64,000 bases of DNA from Charina bottae. Lineage: Eukaryota; Chordata; Lepidosauria; Squamata; Charinaidae. The notes beneath the pieces are model-generated. The model was not told the origin of the DNA. It searched no databases and worked only from the letters and a program-made list of their open reading frames with translations. The position numbers and the translations under genes were made by a program. The stretch lies in the NCBI GenBank assembly GCA_023362775.1, contig JALMGJ010000006.1, forward strand, positions 58,495,501 through 58,559,500, in the 5' to 3' direction. Positions 22,241-63,490 of the stretch are shown one piece after another; position 1 is the first letter of the stretch, and every line of letters begins with the position of its first letter.

Positions 22241-22918
22241 GAGGTTCAGGAGAACCTACCATATTGGCCTCCTGTCACTCCAAATGAAATCTCCAAACTA
22301 ATTGTACAACTGAAAAATGGCAAAGCCCCCAGGGAGAGACATTATTCTACCAGAACTGATTAAACTAAACACTGACTGGTGGACATGAATTCTAGCAGTT
22401 CTGTTTACAGCTATAAATCATACATTAAAAATGCTCCCTGAATAGAACACCTCTATTATTGCCCCTCTAAAAAAGGGGGGGAGGTCTGACACATCCAGTT
22501 ATTGCCCAATTATCCTATTAAGCATTATTAGTAAGCTCTATACTAGACGTCTTTACTGGAAATTAATGGACTGGTTGGAAGAGGAGACCATTCTTGCGGA
22601 CAAGCAAGCTGGGTTCAGGATAGGGATCAACCATGGGATCAACCATGGACCAGTGCTTGTTCCCACAACATCTAATTGAGAAATATATATTCCCCCCTAG
22701 GGGGGCTTTGTATGTGAATTTTATTGATTTTAAAACAGCCTTCGACTCAGTCTCCAGAGAATGACTGTGGTCGAAACTGGAGAGATCTTCTATTGATAGA
22801 TGCTTGTTAGCACTCATCAAAATGCTGCATAACAATACTTATATCCAAATAAGACTTGACAACCAAGGACATCTTTCTGACCTGCTGCCTACTTACAGTA
22901 TAAGGGTGTAAAGCAAGG

Positions 22919-23701
22919 TTGTATTCTAGCCCCTTATTATTTAATTCCTATATTAATGATAGAGTGGCAAGACTCACAAAATTAGAACATCCTCCTCCAA
23001 CCCTAGCCGGTAGACCTATCACACTTCTCTTGTATGCAGATGATGTAGCCATCATTTGTACTTCACCCATTGGTTTGAGGAGAGCCCTAAAATCAATTGC
23101 CTCCTACTGCATAGACAATTTAATTATTAATTATGAAATAACAAAAATTATAGACTTTTCAAAGAAGTCTTCTAGACAAAATCATAAGTGGCAAATAAAT
23201 GGGAATGATATTGAACAAGTTCAGGCCTTCAAATACCTCGGTATTGTTTTTCATGCCACCGGCTCATGGAGACCCCAAATTCAGTCCCTAAAAGAGAAGG
23301 CCAGAAGAAGTGTAGCTGCCATTATAAGATTTTTTCGCTCGATAGGAGGTTATGATATACCTGGTAGACTAAAAGTGTTTGAGGCCAAAGTAATATCAGA
23401 GCTGTCCTACGGCTTCCAAATATGTGCATATAAGAACTTAGAACCATTAGAAGCTGTACAATCAAGCCTCCTAAAGCACCTGTTTTTGGTTCCTCATTGT
23501 GTTCCTAACTCAACTCTTCGGGTTGAAGCTGGAATGGTTCCAATTAAAACTCATGCCCAAATAGCACATGTTAGTTACTGGCTCAAATTAATTTTCAACA
23601 CAGGTTGTCTGGCTTTTTTTACTCTTCCAAATTCCAGACTTCTTGGCAAAAATTACTTGGTGCCACCCTACGCCATTGTGGATTCTTCCCCAATGTATTG
23701 A
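22919..23701 (+). pseudogene. reverse transcriptase fragment of that LINE
   Basis: A 260-codon open stretch begins within the RT at the LLFNSYIND block. It carries the catalytic LLYADDVAII and the thumb-like QAFKYLGIVFHATGSW. The nominal ATG is internal to the original ORF. The coding sequence continues in another frame (23643-24026) after a frameshift. Confidence 0.75.
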
Positions 23702-24481
23702 TTCCAGTGGGACCAGATCAGGCCAAAGCATTTTTCAAGCAACATGCCAGAGAAAGGCCCTGCAAAATGATCTTAACCAGGCTCCATTATATATTAATTC
23801 AGTGAGCCCACAAAAAAGTGTTGCTCCTGCACATTACCTCTACAATATTGTCCCCCTAAACACCAGAAGAGCTTTTACTCTTGCTCGCTGTAATATCCTC
23901 CCTCCGCCCTCTTGGAGGGAAGGTTCTATAACATACCCAGAGGTGCAGCTCTGTCCTTGCGGTGAGGGGGAAATTGAAACTGTGGGCTATGTGTTCCTGT
24001 GTTGCCTTTTTAATAGAAATCTATGAGATATGTACTGTATATTTCCCCATGTATAACACAATATCTGGGCAGCCTGGAGGCTGATTACCTTAGTCTCTTG
24101 CCAGCTGACCGGGTGGCAGGGATTTCAGACAATGTAGCCCAGTTCTGTGTCAGAGCTATGATTAAATGTAAACAGTTCCTCCAAGTGATGTGATTTCGAG
24201 TCTCAACTAGGCTTCCATAACTTAATATATTTTCTCTTCCTTATTTTTTTTTCCTTTCCCACCCCCCTTCTCTCTCTTTTCCTTTTAAATATATGCATAA
24301 CGTTCTATGTTTTATTTTGCTATTTCTTTGTTATAATTGGTTGGACCATAATTGTCTTAATCCCAACAAATCCTAGCAGGGCTTCAGCAAGTATTAGACT
24401 TAATATAAGCTAACATAGCTTTACATTTTTGTAAAGTCTTATAAATTCTACTATTATTTATGTCCTTTTATAGTTATCTAT

Positions 24482-24545
24482 CTGGCGTGGGCTGGTCCAT
24501 GAAGTCACGAAGAGTCACTGAATGAATAAACAACAACAAAAATCC
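24482..24545 (+). mobile_element. very short BovB 3' insertion (64 bp)
   Basis: The last bases of BovB (GGCGTGGGCTGGTCCATGAAG through AACAACAACAAA) are inserted in the 3' UTR of the surrounding LINE. An 11-bp near-duplication flanks it: TAGTTATCTAT at 24471 and TAGTTATTTAT at 24546. It illustrates extreme 5' truncation. Confidence 0.8.
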
Positions 24546-24774
24546 TAGTTATTTATGGCATTTAAACTATTCCTTGTAAAATTAATTGCAATTTTATAGG
24601 ATTCTCTCGCGTTTTAATTCCTGTACTTTGTAATTTTACGTTAATAATTTTATCTTTACCTTATTTTATTCTATCAATATGATTTTGTATTTTTATTTCT
24701 ACTTTAGCGTAATTATTATTAGTTCTGTGCTGGTCTTTGACTGAAATAAAATTGATAAATACTACTATTAATAA

Positions 24775-24980
24775 TACGTAGAGTTGGAAGGGGCCACAAG
24801 GACCTAGTCCAACCCTCTGTAATGTGCAGGAAAGCCAATGAAACTATCTGCGAGTAGTGGCTGCCCAGCTTCTTAAAAAACCCCAGAAATGGAGAATCTA
24901 CAACCTGCAAAAATAGACTGTTCCATTGCTTTACAGATCTTACTGTCAGGATGTTCTTCCTTATATCTAAACAAGTCACA
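24775..24980 (-). mobile_element. CR1 LINE 3' fragment
   Basis: The minus strand ends in the amniote CR1 3' region (plus-strand AGAGTTGGAAGGGGCCAC and TAGTCCAACCCTCTG). Coding remnants include KNILTVRSVKQWNSL. It is diverged and truncated. Confidence 0.75.
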
Positions 24981-26009
24981 AGTCAGACCAATAAAAAAAT
25001 GTAAGAATTAGCCTGCATTTTTGATCAGGGTTCTGCATCTTGTTTCAAGGCCAAGAGCCACATGTAATTTTTAACTGATGAACAAAGGGCAACATTCAGA
25101 AGAATAAGCAGGGTGGGGGCAGGGAGCAAAAATTTATGAAGAATTATATGAATTTGATTATTTTTGCTGTTGTCTTAAAAATAACAATTTGGTGGTAATG
25201 CACAAATCTTTGTGGGGAGGTAAGTTGCATGTAAGTTGGGCTTTTGCCTAGATCACCTTTGATCTACTTCAAGTAATGGTTATGGTTTCCAGAGAAGTAA
25301 AGGTAAATGGTTTCAAGTAAAGTAATGGTTTCCAGAGAAGCCAAGGACATGAAAGCAATAGTCCTCATCTGCTGCTCTTCTTTATCAGTGCTTATGGGGG
25401 ATATATTGCCTAAGATGACATACTGTGATAAAGTGGTTTGTGTTGTTTTGGCTTAGCATGTTTTGTGAACTCAGCTGTTGTGGTTTATTAACCACTGTTT
25501 ATGGCTCAGGCTGTTTTGCATAGATCTAAACAATTGTGACTTATAAGTAAACAAATCATGGCTTTGTTCACTACTACTGACCACAGAGGAAAAACGTATC
25601 ACAGGTAAGCCATTTATTTGGTTCTCATATTTCACTAAGCCAGAGTTTAAACATGGTTTACTGAACAAACCACAAATGAGTAATATGTCAACCCACAAAC
25701 TACGGCTTACAAACCACAATGGCAGGGTTCCCAAAACTTGCTGACTCAAAACTGAATTAATCACAATGTGCCTGTCTTTCTAACACCCTGTCAGCTGCCA
25801 ACATTGTTCCATATTTTAGTTTAGGGCTTCCCTATTAACTGAAAATGCTATTAGTTTGGCCAAAACTTTCCTCACCAGGAAGTCGTCTTTTGCTACTGAC
25901 TTAAATAACATGCATATGAAGGTTCATAGGCTACATATGAAAACATGATTTGGCATTATGATTTCACATCACTAAATATAATCACACAATGAGGACATAA
26001 AGATATACC
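24981..26009. other. intergenic, old repeat traces
   Basis: The segment 25430-25745 has repeated GTGGTTTATTAACCAC-like and AACCACAA motifs in both orientations, resembling a degenerate dispersed repeat also seen near 47750-47810 and 47965-48010. No gene is supported. Confidence 0.45.
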
Positions 26010-27048
26010 TTTGCATATTTATTTTATTTCTTACAAGACTTAGCTCTAGGGGTTTTGTTTTTCAAATAGCAAATTAATTGTACTGGACCAGAAACTTTGA
26101 AAAGGTTTTTAAAAGTTTTTGAAAAATAAATAGATATTAAGCGTGATGGACTTTATTGTAATATGTCAAATACTGAATTGGATAAAGTAAAATGGGTTAA
26201 AGCATTACATGCTACAAAACACTGTTAACATTTTAAAACAAAACAGTTTACATGCACAAATCTTGTCATCAGGCAATTTTCATGACATTTAATGGCAGTG
26301 TAATGTACTGCAAGTCTATAATATATAGTAATTCAATCAGCAAACTAGCTGAAAAACTACCAATGGATTTAAGTCTGTTTATTGTCGTTAATCTCAATGG
26401 GACTTAAAATGTTTTATTAACTCTGGCTCAATTATTTGCAGACAAAGGTATTTGCTATGGTTCTTCTTATGCTGTAATCTTCCAATAATACATAAGCACA
26501 GTATGATTTTGTAAACTGCATGATTTTTGGTGTGCATCCACAATATAATAAAAGTTTTGTACCATAATTGTCACAAATTTAGACTTCAGGTTTTAAAAAA
26601 AGTATGCCAGCACTTGAATTTAAGTGGTAGTGAAGTGAGGTTCTGAAAGCTAACACCCATATATTCTTCAAGAAAACATAAAATCATGAACTCCCAAATT
26701 TCACAAGAGTTCTGTTTGCAGAAAAAAGCATCAGCAATGGTCATAATTACTGCTGATGTGCATATTCATATCCTGCCAAATACTGGCTTCAAGGGCCTAG
26801 ACAAACATCAAGTGTGTGGATGGCAGACAGGGAGACAAGGAAGAAAGTGACCGGCAGGTTTTCCTTCTGTTTGCACACAGGACCTGCAGATCCAATCAAA
26901 GAAGCTAGCAACGAACTACTGAGATTGAAATGCATTTTATATAGCTTGTTTGCTCATTGAATTAAAAAAAGTTACATAATGACTAACAAATGTTGATCCC
27001 TTTTCATATACAACCATTTATACCTATGATGTGTAGCATTTTACATAT
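26010..27048 (-). other. PNPLA8: probable PNPLA8 3' untranslated region
   Basis: This AT-rich sequence follows the TGA with no ORF. On the minus strand two overlapping AATAAA signals lie at 26018-26028; they are the best candidates for the poly(A) site, though a closer AATAAA near 26413 is possible. The true 3' end cannot be fixed without transcripts. Confidence 0.4.
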
Positions 27049-57190
<30,142 letters not shown>

Positions 57191-57191
<1 letters not shown>

Positions 57192-57217
57192 TACTTATAA
57201 AAACTGAGATTGTCCAT
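57191..57217 (-). promoter_or_regulatory. upstream ORF 2, stop overlaps PNPLA8 start (TAATG)
   Basis: An ATG at 57217-57215 opens an eight-codon ORF (MDNLSFYK) whose TAA shares its last base with the main ATG. This layout permits termination followed by re-initiation. It is part of the mRNA only if the acceptor at 57277 is used. Confidence 0.5.
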
Positions 57218-57244
57218 AAATTCTTTCCCTCCAAAAATCTTATT

Positions 57245-57268
57245 TTAGAAACACACATCACTGTTCAT
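57245..57268 (-). promoter_or_regulatory. upstream ORF 1 in PNPLA8 leader
   Basis: A seven-codon ORF (MNSDVCF, then TAA) begins eight bases after the predicted splice acceptor in the PNPLA8 leader. Together with the second short ORF it could limit initiation at the first methionine and favour internal starts. Confidence 0.45.
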
Positions 57269-57276
57269 AATATTAC

Positions 57277-58704
57277 CTGGAACAGAAGAAGGAAAGAGCA
57301 TCACTTTATTATCTATAGCAGATTCTATACGTAAACAAAGTTTTTCTAAGAGAAATTATACTTGTTCTTCACCTAGAACAGCCTTTTCCAACCATACAGC
57401 ATATGTTGGAACACAACTCTCAAAATTCCAAGTAAACCTAACCAAATGTTGAGTTGCAGCTCCAATACATGGAGAGCACCAGCTTAAAGAAGGCAGGCCT
57501 ATAAGGAAGCTCATCAAATTAATAATTGTGTCATGGTATAAAGCTCTTCTTAATATACTGATAAAGGGGGAAAAAAGGATTCACCAGAAACACAGGGTCT
57601 GTTATCTAGGAAAGTGCTAAAAGATCCTCAGATTCAGCATCATATACAGAGGCAAGATATGCCATGCATTCAATATTCTTAGAAATTAAGCACACACACA
57701 AAGATCAACCACAAATGCATGTACATGCTTGTAAGAACAAGGAATACTTCAAAGTAAATAAACATAAATGACTCAGTAGTTAGCTAAGTCATGTTAGAAA
57801 TATTGACAACACCCTCAAACTCCCCAATCATTCTTCAAAAAGTTAACTCTTCTTCCAATACTGTGATTTTCCATCCTATTCTGGCACAAGCCATTCCTCT
57901 TTAATAATCCACCTTCAACACAACTGTCAAATGTCTCTAGAAGGGTACTTTTGGGAAATGCCCAGGGAAAGAACAGTTGCTTAGCATAATAAAGCCTGCT
58001 AAAAAGCCGTATCAAAATCAAATGGTATTAGACCCCCATACCACTTGCAGGATGTCAAGCTGTGGGTGACCCAAACATTTTCAGGAAAGAAAAGCTGCAT
58101 CTGGCAAACCACCTTGTAAGGCACAGACTAGTAAGAGGATAGCAAGAGTTTGGGACAACAGATTGCACCACCACTATCCTTAGAAGTGTCAGATTCATCT
58201 AGGCACACACTTTCTATGTCTATAGCGGTTGCTTAGACTGTACACCCCCAGGATATACATGCAGGCAGAAACACACCTTACAGTCGCATTCAAGGGAGGG
58301 TCGTCTGAGAGGGAGAGGAGTTAGTCTGCTCCCAAGACTCTTGAGCGGGTCTGGGAAGGGGGGGGGGCGTCCCCTCTTGCTTTTCCGCTGCTACCAGCAG
58401 AGATGATACCGTGATCTTAAAAGGGGAACGGGAAGCCTTTTCCGCCCCCTTCTATTTCTCTTATTCCAGAAGGTTAAACCTCCCTTCAGCAGCGGAGACT
58501 TCGAGCTTTGAACCAAGTGCGGCGAGGGGGACGTGGCTTCCCAACGTCCCCTCTCTTTCTGGAGCTGCTTTCTGGCTTTGAAGAGATGAGATGGAGGGAG
58601 GCGGGAAGTTAATGCTTTGCCTACCCGCCTCAACACAGCAACGGGCTCCCCGCACCCCATTCCTCCTGCCCCCCTCTTCCCACCCAGCCCCTCTCCTTCC
58701 CTTA
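57277..58704 (-). other. predicted PNPLA8 first intron
   Basis: Intron of 1.4 kb within the 5' untranslated region, assumed from donor 58705 and acceptor 57277. An old hAT-like remnant is near 57385-57500. The 58.3-58.7 kb part belongs to the CpG island. Confidence 0.5.
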
Positions 58705-59130
58705 CCGATTACAGCCGCCGCTCCCAATTTCGTTCAGGACTCTTCCTGCAAAGCCCAACCACCGTAGAGCTTTTCCGAGTCAAGGAGCCAGAGCGTCCAC
58801 GCTCGGACTTGCGCTCAGTAATCTCTATGGTAGCTGGGCCGAGCGGAAGGGCGGCGGCTGAAAAGCTCTCAGCTGGGGAGGAGGAGGAGAGAGGGGTATT
58901 ATGGGTAAGCCTGGGACGTGTCCCTCGGGCTTGGGGCGGAGCGCGAGTTGTTGTTCCAGGCTTTCGTAGGATGTGCGGAGTGGAAGTACACTCGCAGCCT
59001 GGGCAAAACAAAAGCGGCCAATGCGACTTGGCTTTTAAAGCCACAAAAACCACGCGCATTATAGAATGCTCCTTGCTCGTGTTGCTTCGCCCGTGGAAGA
59101 GGGCGCGCGTAAATATATCGAGACGTATGT
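58300..59130 (-). promoter_or_regulatory. PNPLA8: CpG island and presumed PNPLA8 promoter
   Basis: GC- and CpG-rich sequence stands out from the AT-rich surroundings and covers the predicted first exon. It holds an ETS-type CGGAAG near 58845 and a CCAAT box near 59016; no clear TATA box is seen. This is the usual architecture of a housekeeping promoter. ORFs read across the island on both strands are composition artefacts. Confidence 0.7.
58706..58860 (-). other. PNPLA8: predicted PNPLA8 non-coding exon 1
   Basis: Inside the CpG island a minus-strand GTAAGG donor starts at 58705, after exon sequence ending in AATCG. A strong acceptor (TTCTGTTCCAG) at 57277 would join it to the exon carrying the start codon, leaving 85 nt of leader in that exon. 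The upstream edge near 58860 is a guess based on island position and a nearby CGGAAG (ETS-type) motif. Confidence 0.5.
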
Positions 59131-59346
59131 TAATAATGGCAATTACTGAGCCCCATGCTTATATAATTTCTTTTATTTTTTTTTAAATTGAGAGTAGTAT
59201 CCGACATATTGCAAAATGCTTCTAGAGGAAAACATACTCTTAAATCCATGCCTCCAGAGATAATATTAAAAATCTCCATTACAATAGAAATGTTCAGATA
59301 AGAACACTTAACGTTTTGATGAAATACATTGCATTCTTTTTCAGTG
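59131..59346. other. upstream flank of PNPLA8, no gene
   Basis: AT-rich sequence between the CpG island and a SINE insertion; no feature recognised. Confidence 0.5.
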
Positions 59347-59359
59347 TAACACAGTGGTA

Positions 59360-59690
59360 AAGGTAAAGGTTCCCCCCGCACATTTGTGCAGTCGTGTCCG
59401 ACTCTAGGGGCCGGTGCTCATCTCCGTTTGTTAGCCGAAGAGCCAGCGGTGTCCGAAGACGCTTCCACGGTCATGTGGCCGCATGACGCGCGTGGAACGC
59501 TGTTACCTACCCACCGAAGTGGTACCTATTCATCTACTTGCATTTGCATGCTTTCGAATTGCTAGGTTGGCAAGAGCTGGGGCTAGTGCGGGAGCTCACT
59601 CCGCACACAGGGCTAGGGATTCGAACCTCTGAACTTGCGATCTTCCCATCGACAAGCCTGGCGTCTTACCCGCTGAGCCACCACGTCCCT
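59360..59690 (-). mobile_element. tRNA-derived SINE with BovB-like tail, copy 5
   Basis: Well-preserved copy with both promoter boxes on the minus strand and the 13-bp duplication TAACACAGTGGTA at 59347-59359 and 59691-59703. The long exact duplication suggests a young insertion. Confidence 0.93.
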
Positions 59691-59703
59691 TAACACAGTG
59701 GTA

Positions 59704-60379
59704 GGAAAGGGGATAAATGACACCACGAGTTAGGTGAGCAGTTTGGAAAGGCAGAACATCAAATGCATTTGACATCGCACGTTGGATCAGGATGTCATCC
59801 CCTCCCAGCTTCAGGAGGACTTGGCTCAGTCTTTCTTAGCTAATCTCCTCCAGAGTCTGACAAAACAAATCCAAAATCAGTGACTTAATATGACTTTATT
59901 ATGGAACTGCATTTTGTGCTAAGCATATTACATCTAAACCAAACAGACTATATTATGGCTTAGTGTAATAATGTCGGTCTAAAAGGTGTGCATGAATACT
60001 GAACACAAGGTAAGTGACACACAGAAGGAATCACTTCCAAGCAGGATGTCCTAAGAGTCAACTGCCTGTCCTAAGTATTCACCCAACAGGACCATCGCAG
60101 GGTCAACGGGTTAAGCTAAAGCTGCCTCTAAAGCTGCAAACATAACATGAATGTAACTAACCTTTCAAGTAGGGGTGTGTGTGTCTTCTGCTTAAAAAAA
60201 GTATTTTAAATGAGTTGAATACGTAAGCAAAGAGAATAAAAACATTAGCCATATATAAAAAGTAAAAGGCAGTAGGAAAAAAACAAAAACAAAAAATGAA
60301 CCAAAAAGTGTGGGGGTTTAAAAAAATTCAAGACAAATGTCAACATATCCCAGAAAGAAGGAGGATTAGGTATTCCAAA
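59704..60379. other. intergenic, no gene seen
   Basis: AT-rich sequence without a supported ORF; a TTTG repeat follows at 60380. Confidence 0.5.
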
Positions 60380-61077
60380 TGTTTGTTTGTTTGTTTGTTT
60401 GTTTGTCATATTTATATCCCACCCATCTCCCCCACAAGGAGGGACCCTGGGCGGTTCACAGCAAAAGTTTAAAATCAATAAAAAAACATAAATACCAGTA
60501 AAAATAAAAATATCTAATACAATTTGATCCAAGCAATGGTAGATCTTACTATCCCATAGGTTGGAGAGGCTGGTCAAGGTAGATCTAAGAGACCAGCCAA
60601 CCCCAAGACTGGCTGTTCCCCTTCCCTCCCCACGCATGGTGGCAAAATCAGGTCTTTAGGTTTTTTCTAAAGTCCAGGAGAGAGGGGGCCGATCTTATTT
60701 CAGGGGGAAGGATATTCCAGAGGGCAGGGGCTACTGCAGAGAAGGCACGCCTCCTGGACCCCGTCAGATGGAACTCTTACAGATGGGGCTCGTAGCATGC
60801 CCTCTCTGCAGGACCGGGTGGGACGGGTTGATGTGACATGGATGAGACGGTCCCTCAGGTAACCTGGACCCATGCCATGTAGGGCTTTAAAGGTGATAAC
60901 CAACACCTTCAATTGAATCCGGAAGCAGACTGGAACCCAATGCAGCTCGCGGAGCAAAGGTGTTATATGTGCTGATCTTGAAGCACCTGAAATCACCTGC
61001 GCGACTGCATTCTGAACCAGCTGAAGCTTCCGGACATTCTTCAAGGGTAGCCCCATGTAGAGCACGTTACAATAGTC
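60380..61077 (-). mobile_element. L2-like LINE, 3' part, split by hAT insertion
   Basis: Starts with a (TTTG)6 tail and the CACCCATCTCCCCC/GGGACCCTGGGCGG 3' signature. It then runs into coding sequence (LYMGLPLKNVRKLQLVQNAVA to FKALHGMGPGYLRDRLI) on the minus strand. The element resumes at 63371 after a 2.3-kb insertion. Confidence 0.88.
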
Positions 61078-62129
61078 CAGGGGTCGGCAAACTTTTTATG
61101 CCGGGAGCCATTTTGACATGCTCGTGCACATTTTGAAATGCTCGAGAGCCAGGGGCAGGGTTTGCGGGTGGGAGCCAATCGTGTGGAAGGGGGCGGGGTT
61201 TGCGGGTGGCGGCCAATCACGTGGAAGGGGGCGGGGTTTGCGGGCGGGGGCCAATCACGTGGCTTATTGGGGCGGGTGGGAAGCCGAATCTTGATTTTGG
61301 GAGGGTCGGGGGAGAACGGGCTTTCCAGCTGCTGCTGCTGCTGGCGAGTCGGGCACGGAAAGTGACGCTCCAGCAGCGTCTTCTTCCCCAAATCGGGCCC
61401 TTCCCGTGAAAACTTCTGGAGCACGTTTTTGCCAAGGGTGCGCGGGGGCCTGGGCCGTCTGGCACTGCAGCAACCTGTCTGGGTTGATCATCCGGGGGGC
61501 ACCCAAGGAAGCCACGGAGCAAGCACCGAGGCGGAAGTGCAAAGCCTACCAGCCGCCCCCACGCCCAGCTTGGGTTCCAGGGGAAGCTGCTGCTGCTGCT
61601 GCTGCCCCGGCTCTGGTCTAACCGGCGGGAGGGGGAGGAGGAAGAAGGGCGGGCGACCACCTCCCCTCTTCCCGGAGAAGCCGTGGCTTCCCCAAACCAA
61701 GACCGCTGCTGCGCTGTTACGTGCAGACAGACCTGACGAACCTAGATGGGGCACAGCCGCGCAAGGAGGAGGGGGCCAGTGCTAAGTCGCCAGCTCAGGC
61801 CCTTGTTCTCACAGCCCGGGAAATGGGGTGGGGAGATGAGGAGACGAAGCCCCCCTGCCCCCGCGAAGCAGTCGCGGCGGCAGCATCACTGCCCGTTGCT
61901 AGGTGAAGGGATAAGGGAGGAACGGAGAGCACCGGGTTGCTCCGCGCTAGGAGCTGCCGCTTCTGCCCGCCCGCGTCGGGCCAAGGAAATGAAGGGGGGT
62001 GGGAAACGAGGCGGGCGGCGACGACAAGCGGCGCGCTTCAGGGGAACCGCCGCCGCCGCCACAGTCATGGTCCTCCTCGGCGAGCCCGGCCTCCAGAGCG
62101 GGGCATGTCTGGCCAGGCAGAGCGGGCGC

Positions 62130-62537
62130 GGGGGAGCCGCACAGGCGCCGAGGGGGGCAGCGGAGGCCTGGGCCGCCCGCCCCGCCCACCTGCTTGCCTG
62201 CCTGCTTGCCTCCCTCCGCGAGGCCCCCCGCTGCCTTCCCAGGATCCGAGCCGGAGAGAGGGCGCTCTATGTATTGTCGAAGGAGAGAGGGCGCTCTCTT
62301 TCTCCGGACCGAGGCGGTCTCCTCCCGTTCCCTTGCAGCCGAGCCTCGAGCCTTGAGAGGGCGAGAAAGCCCCGACGCTGCCCCGCGGACCTCTCCAGCG
62401 CGCCCGGATCCCGGGAAGGCAGCGGGGGGCCTCGCGGAGGGAGGCAAGCAGGCAGGCAAGCAGGCGGGTGGGGTGGGCGGGCGGCCCGGGCCTCCGCCGC
62501 CGGGCCCGCCCCCCTCGGCACCTGTGCGGCTCCCCGC
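62130..62537. repeat. inverted repeat 1 inside the hAT element
   Basis: Arms at about 62130-62248 and 62404-62537 are reverse complements. Shared blocks include GAGCCGCACAGGCGCCGAGG, CTGCTTGCCTGCCTGCTTGC and GAGGCCCCCCGCTGCC. The central part (62250-62400) contains near-duplicated GAGAGAGGGCGCTCT. Confidence 0.8.
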
Positions 62538-62566
62538 ACCCTCCCACCCGCCCCAATAAGCCACGG

Positions 62567-63235
62567 CAGGGAGGCGCTGCTGGCCCGGGACGCGGCGCTG
62601 TCGGAGGCCGCCTGTCGGAGGAGCGGCTGCAGAGGCTGCTGCGGCTGGAGATGGCGCTGCTCCGCGGCATCCAGGTGCTGGGCGAGGGCGTGGGCCTGGG
62701 ACGTGAACGGCAGGGCAGCGCAGGGGGCCTGGCCGGGGCGGTGGCGGTGGCGGCGGGGGAACGGAGCCGGCGGAGGTTTGCCGGGCGGCAGGACGGGGCG
62801 GGCGGCGCTGCTGGGGCTGGTGGTGGAGCTGGAGGGAGCAGAGGGACCAGGCGTTCCCATGGGCGCAGCGTGCGCTCTGCAACCCGCCTTGGAGAAGTGG
62901 CCGCGGGAGGCCCTCCGAGTGCACCCTCCCGCCCCATCAATCCCCCCACCCCGCCGTTCGGCGTCCTCTCCCCCCACTAACCCGAACCCTGCGGCGGCCG
63001 GGGGAGCCGAGCCAGGCTCGGAACGGAGGCGGCCAAGGGGAGAGCAGGCGGCTCTTCGCCCTGTGCCGCCCTGCCGCTCGCGTCCCAGGCCCGCGCCCTC
63101 GCCCAGCACCTGGATGCCACGGAGCAGTGCCATCTCCAGCCGCGGCAGCCCCTGCAGCCGCTCCTGCGCCGCCTCCGACAGCGCCGCGTCCCGGGCCAGC
63201 AGCGCCTCCTTGCCACGCCGGGCCTCGCTCAGTGC
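62567..63235. repeat. inverted repeat 2 inside the hAT element, possible captured exon
   Basis: Arms at about 62567-62730 and 63050-63235 are about 90% identical in reverse complement. One reading of each arm gives similar peptides: ERLQRLLRLEMALLRGIQVLG on the plus strand and ERLQGLPRLEMALLRGIQVLG on the minus strand. The second arm also keeps EALLARDAALSEAAQ in frame. The helix-like composition suggests a captured host exon, but I do not recognise the protein. Confidence 0.7.
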
Positions 63236-63378
63236 GAGAGCCAGGGGGCGGGGTTTGCGGGCGGGGGCCAATCACGTGGAAGGGGCGGGGGTGAGTTCAG
63301 CTGCGGAAGAGCCACACTCAAGGGGCCAAAGAGCCGCATCTGGCTCGCGAGCCGCCATTTCCGACCCTTGCAATAGTC

Positions 63379-63490
63379 TATATGGGAGATGACCAGGGCA
63401 TGAGTGACCGTTCGAAGGGCCTCTCGCTCCAGGAAAGGGCGTAACTGGCGCACAACACGAAGTTGTGCAAAGGCCCTCCTGGCCACGACT
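63379..63490 (-). mobile_element. L2-like LINE, continuation beyond the hAT insertion
   Basis: Minus-strand coding continues upstream of the break (RRAFAQLRVVRQLRPFLERE, THALVISHIDYC), matching the copy at 19649-20437. The LINE's 5' truncation point is near 63490. Confidence 0.85.

Larger units (their letters stand above)
22255..24770 (+). mobile_element. LINE of uncertain clade (I/Ingi/Vingi-like), degraded
   Basis: Plus-strand pieces read KNGKAPGRD, then ADKQAGFRIG, then VNFIDFKTAFDSVSRE, then KQGCILAPLLFNSYIND and LLLYADDVAIICTS, in RT order. A C-terminal CPCGEGEIETVGYVFLCC zinc-knuckle-like motif follows near 23955. Several stops and frame changes occur before 22919. The 3' UTR runs to about 24770, ending GAAATAAAATTGATAAATA, and is interrupted by a short BovB stub. 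It differs clearly from BovB and L2; clade assignment is tentative. Confidence 0.7.
61078..63370. mobile_element. 2.3-kb GC-rich hAT-like element with internal inverted repeats
   Basis: The 8-bp duplication CAATAGTC at 61070-61077 and 63371-63378 defines an insertion into an L2-like LINE. The ends are CAGGGGTCGGCAAAC and, in reverse, CAAGGGTCGGAAATGG. Near both ends are GGCGGGGTTTGCGGG and CCAATCACGTGG repeats shared with the element at 15536. No transposase is present. The interior is extremely GC-rich and built of two inverted repeats (about 62130-62537 and 62567-63235). Long ORFs exist on both strands, up to 548 codons, but are best explained by composition. Confidence 0.85.

Noticed and set aside
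22060..22287. ORF with a run of leucines
   Set aside because: Translation of a CTA/CTG repeat.
61746..63392. 548-codon ORF on the plus strand and comparable minus-strand ORFs
   Set aside because: They lie within a GC-rich hAT-like insertion, overlap on both strands, have Ala/Arg/Gly/Pro-rich composition and run past the element's end; composition explains their length.
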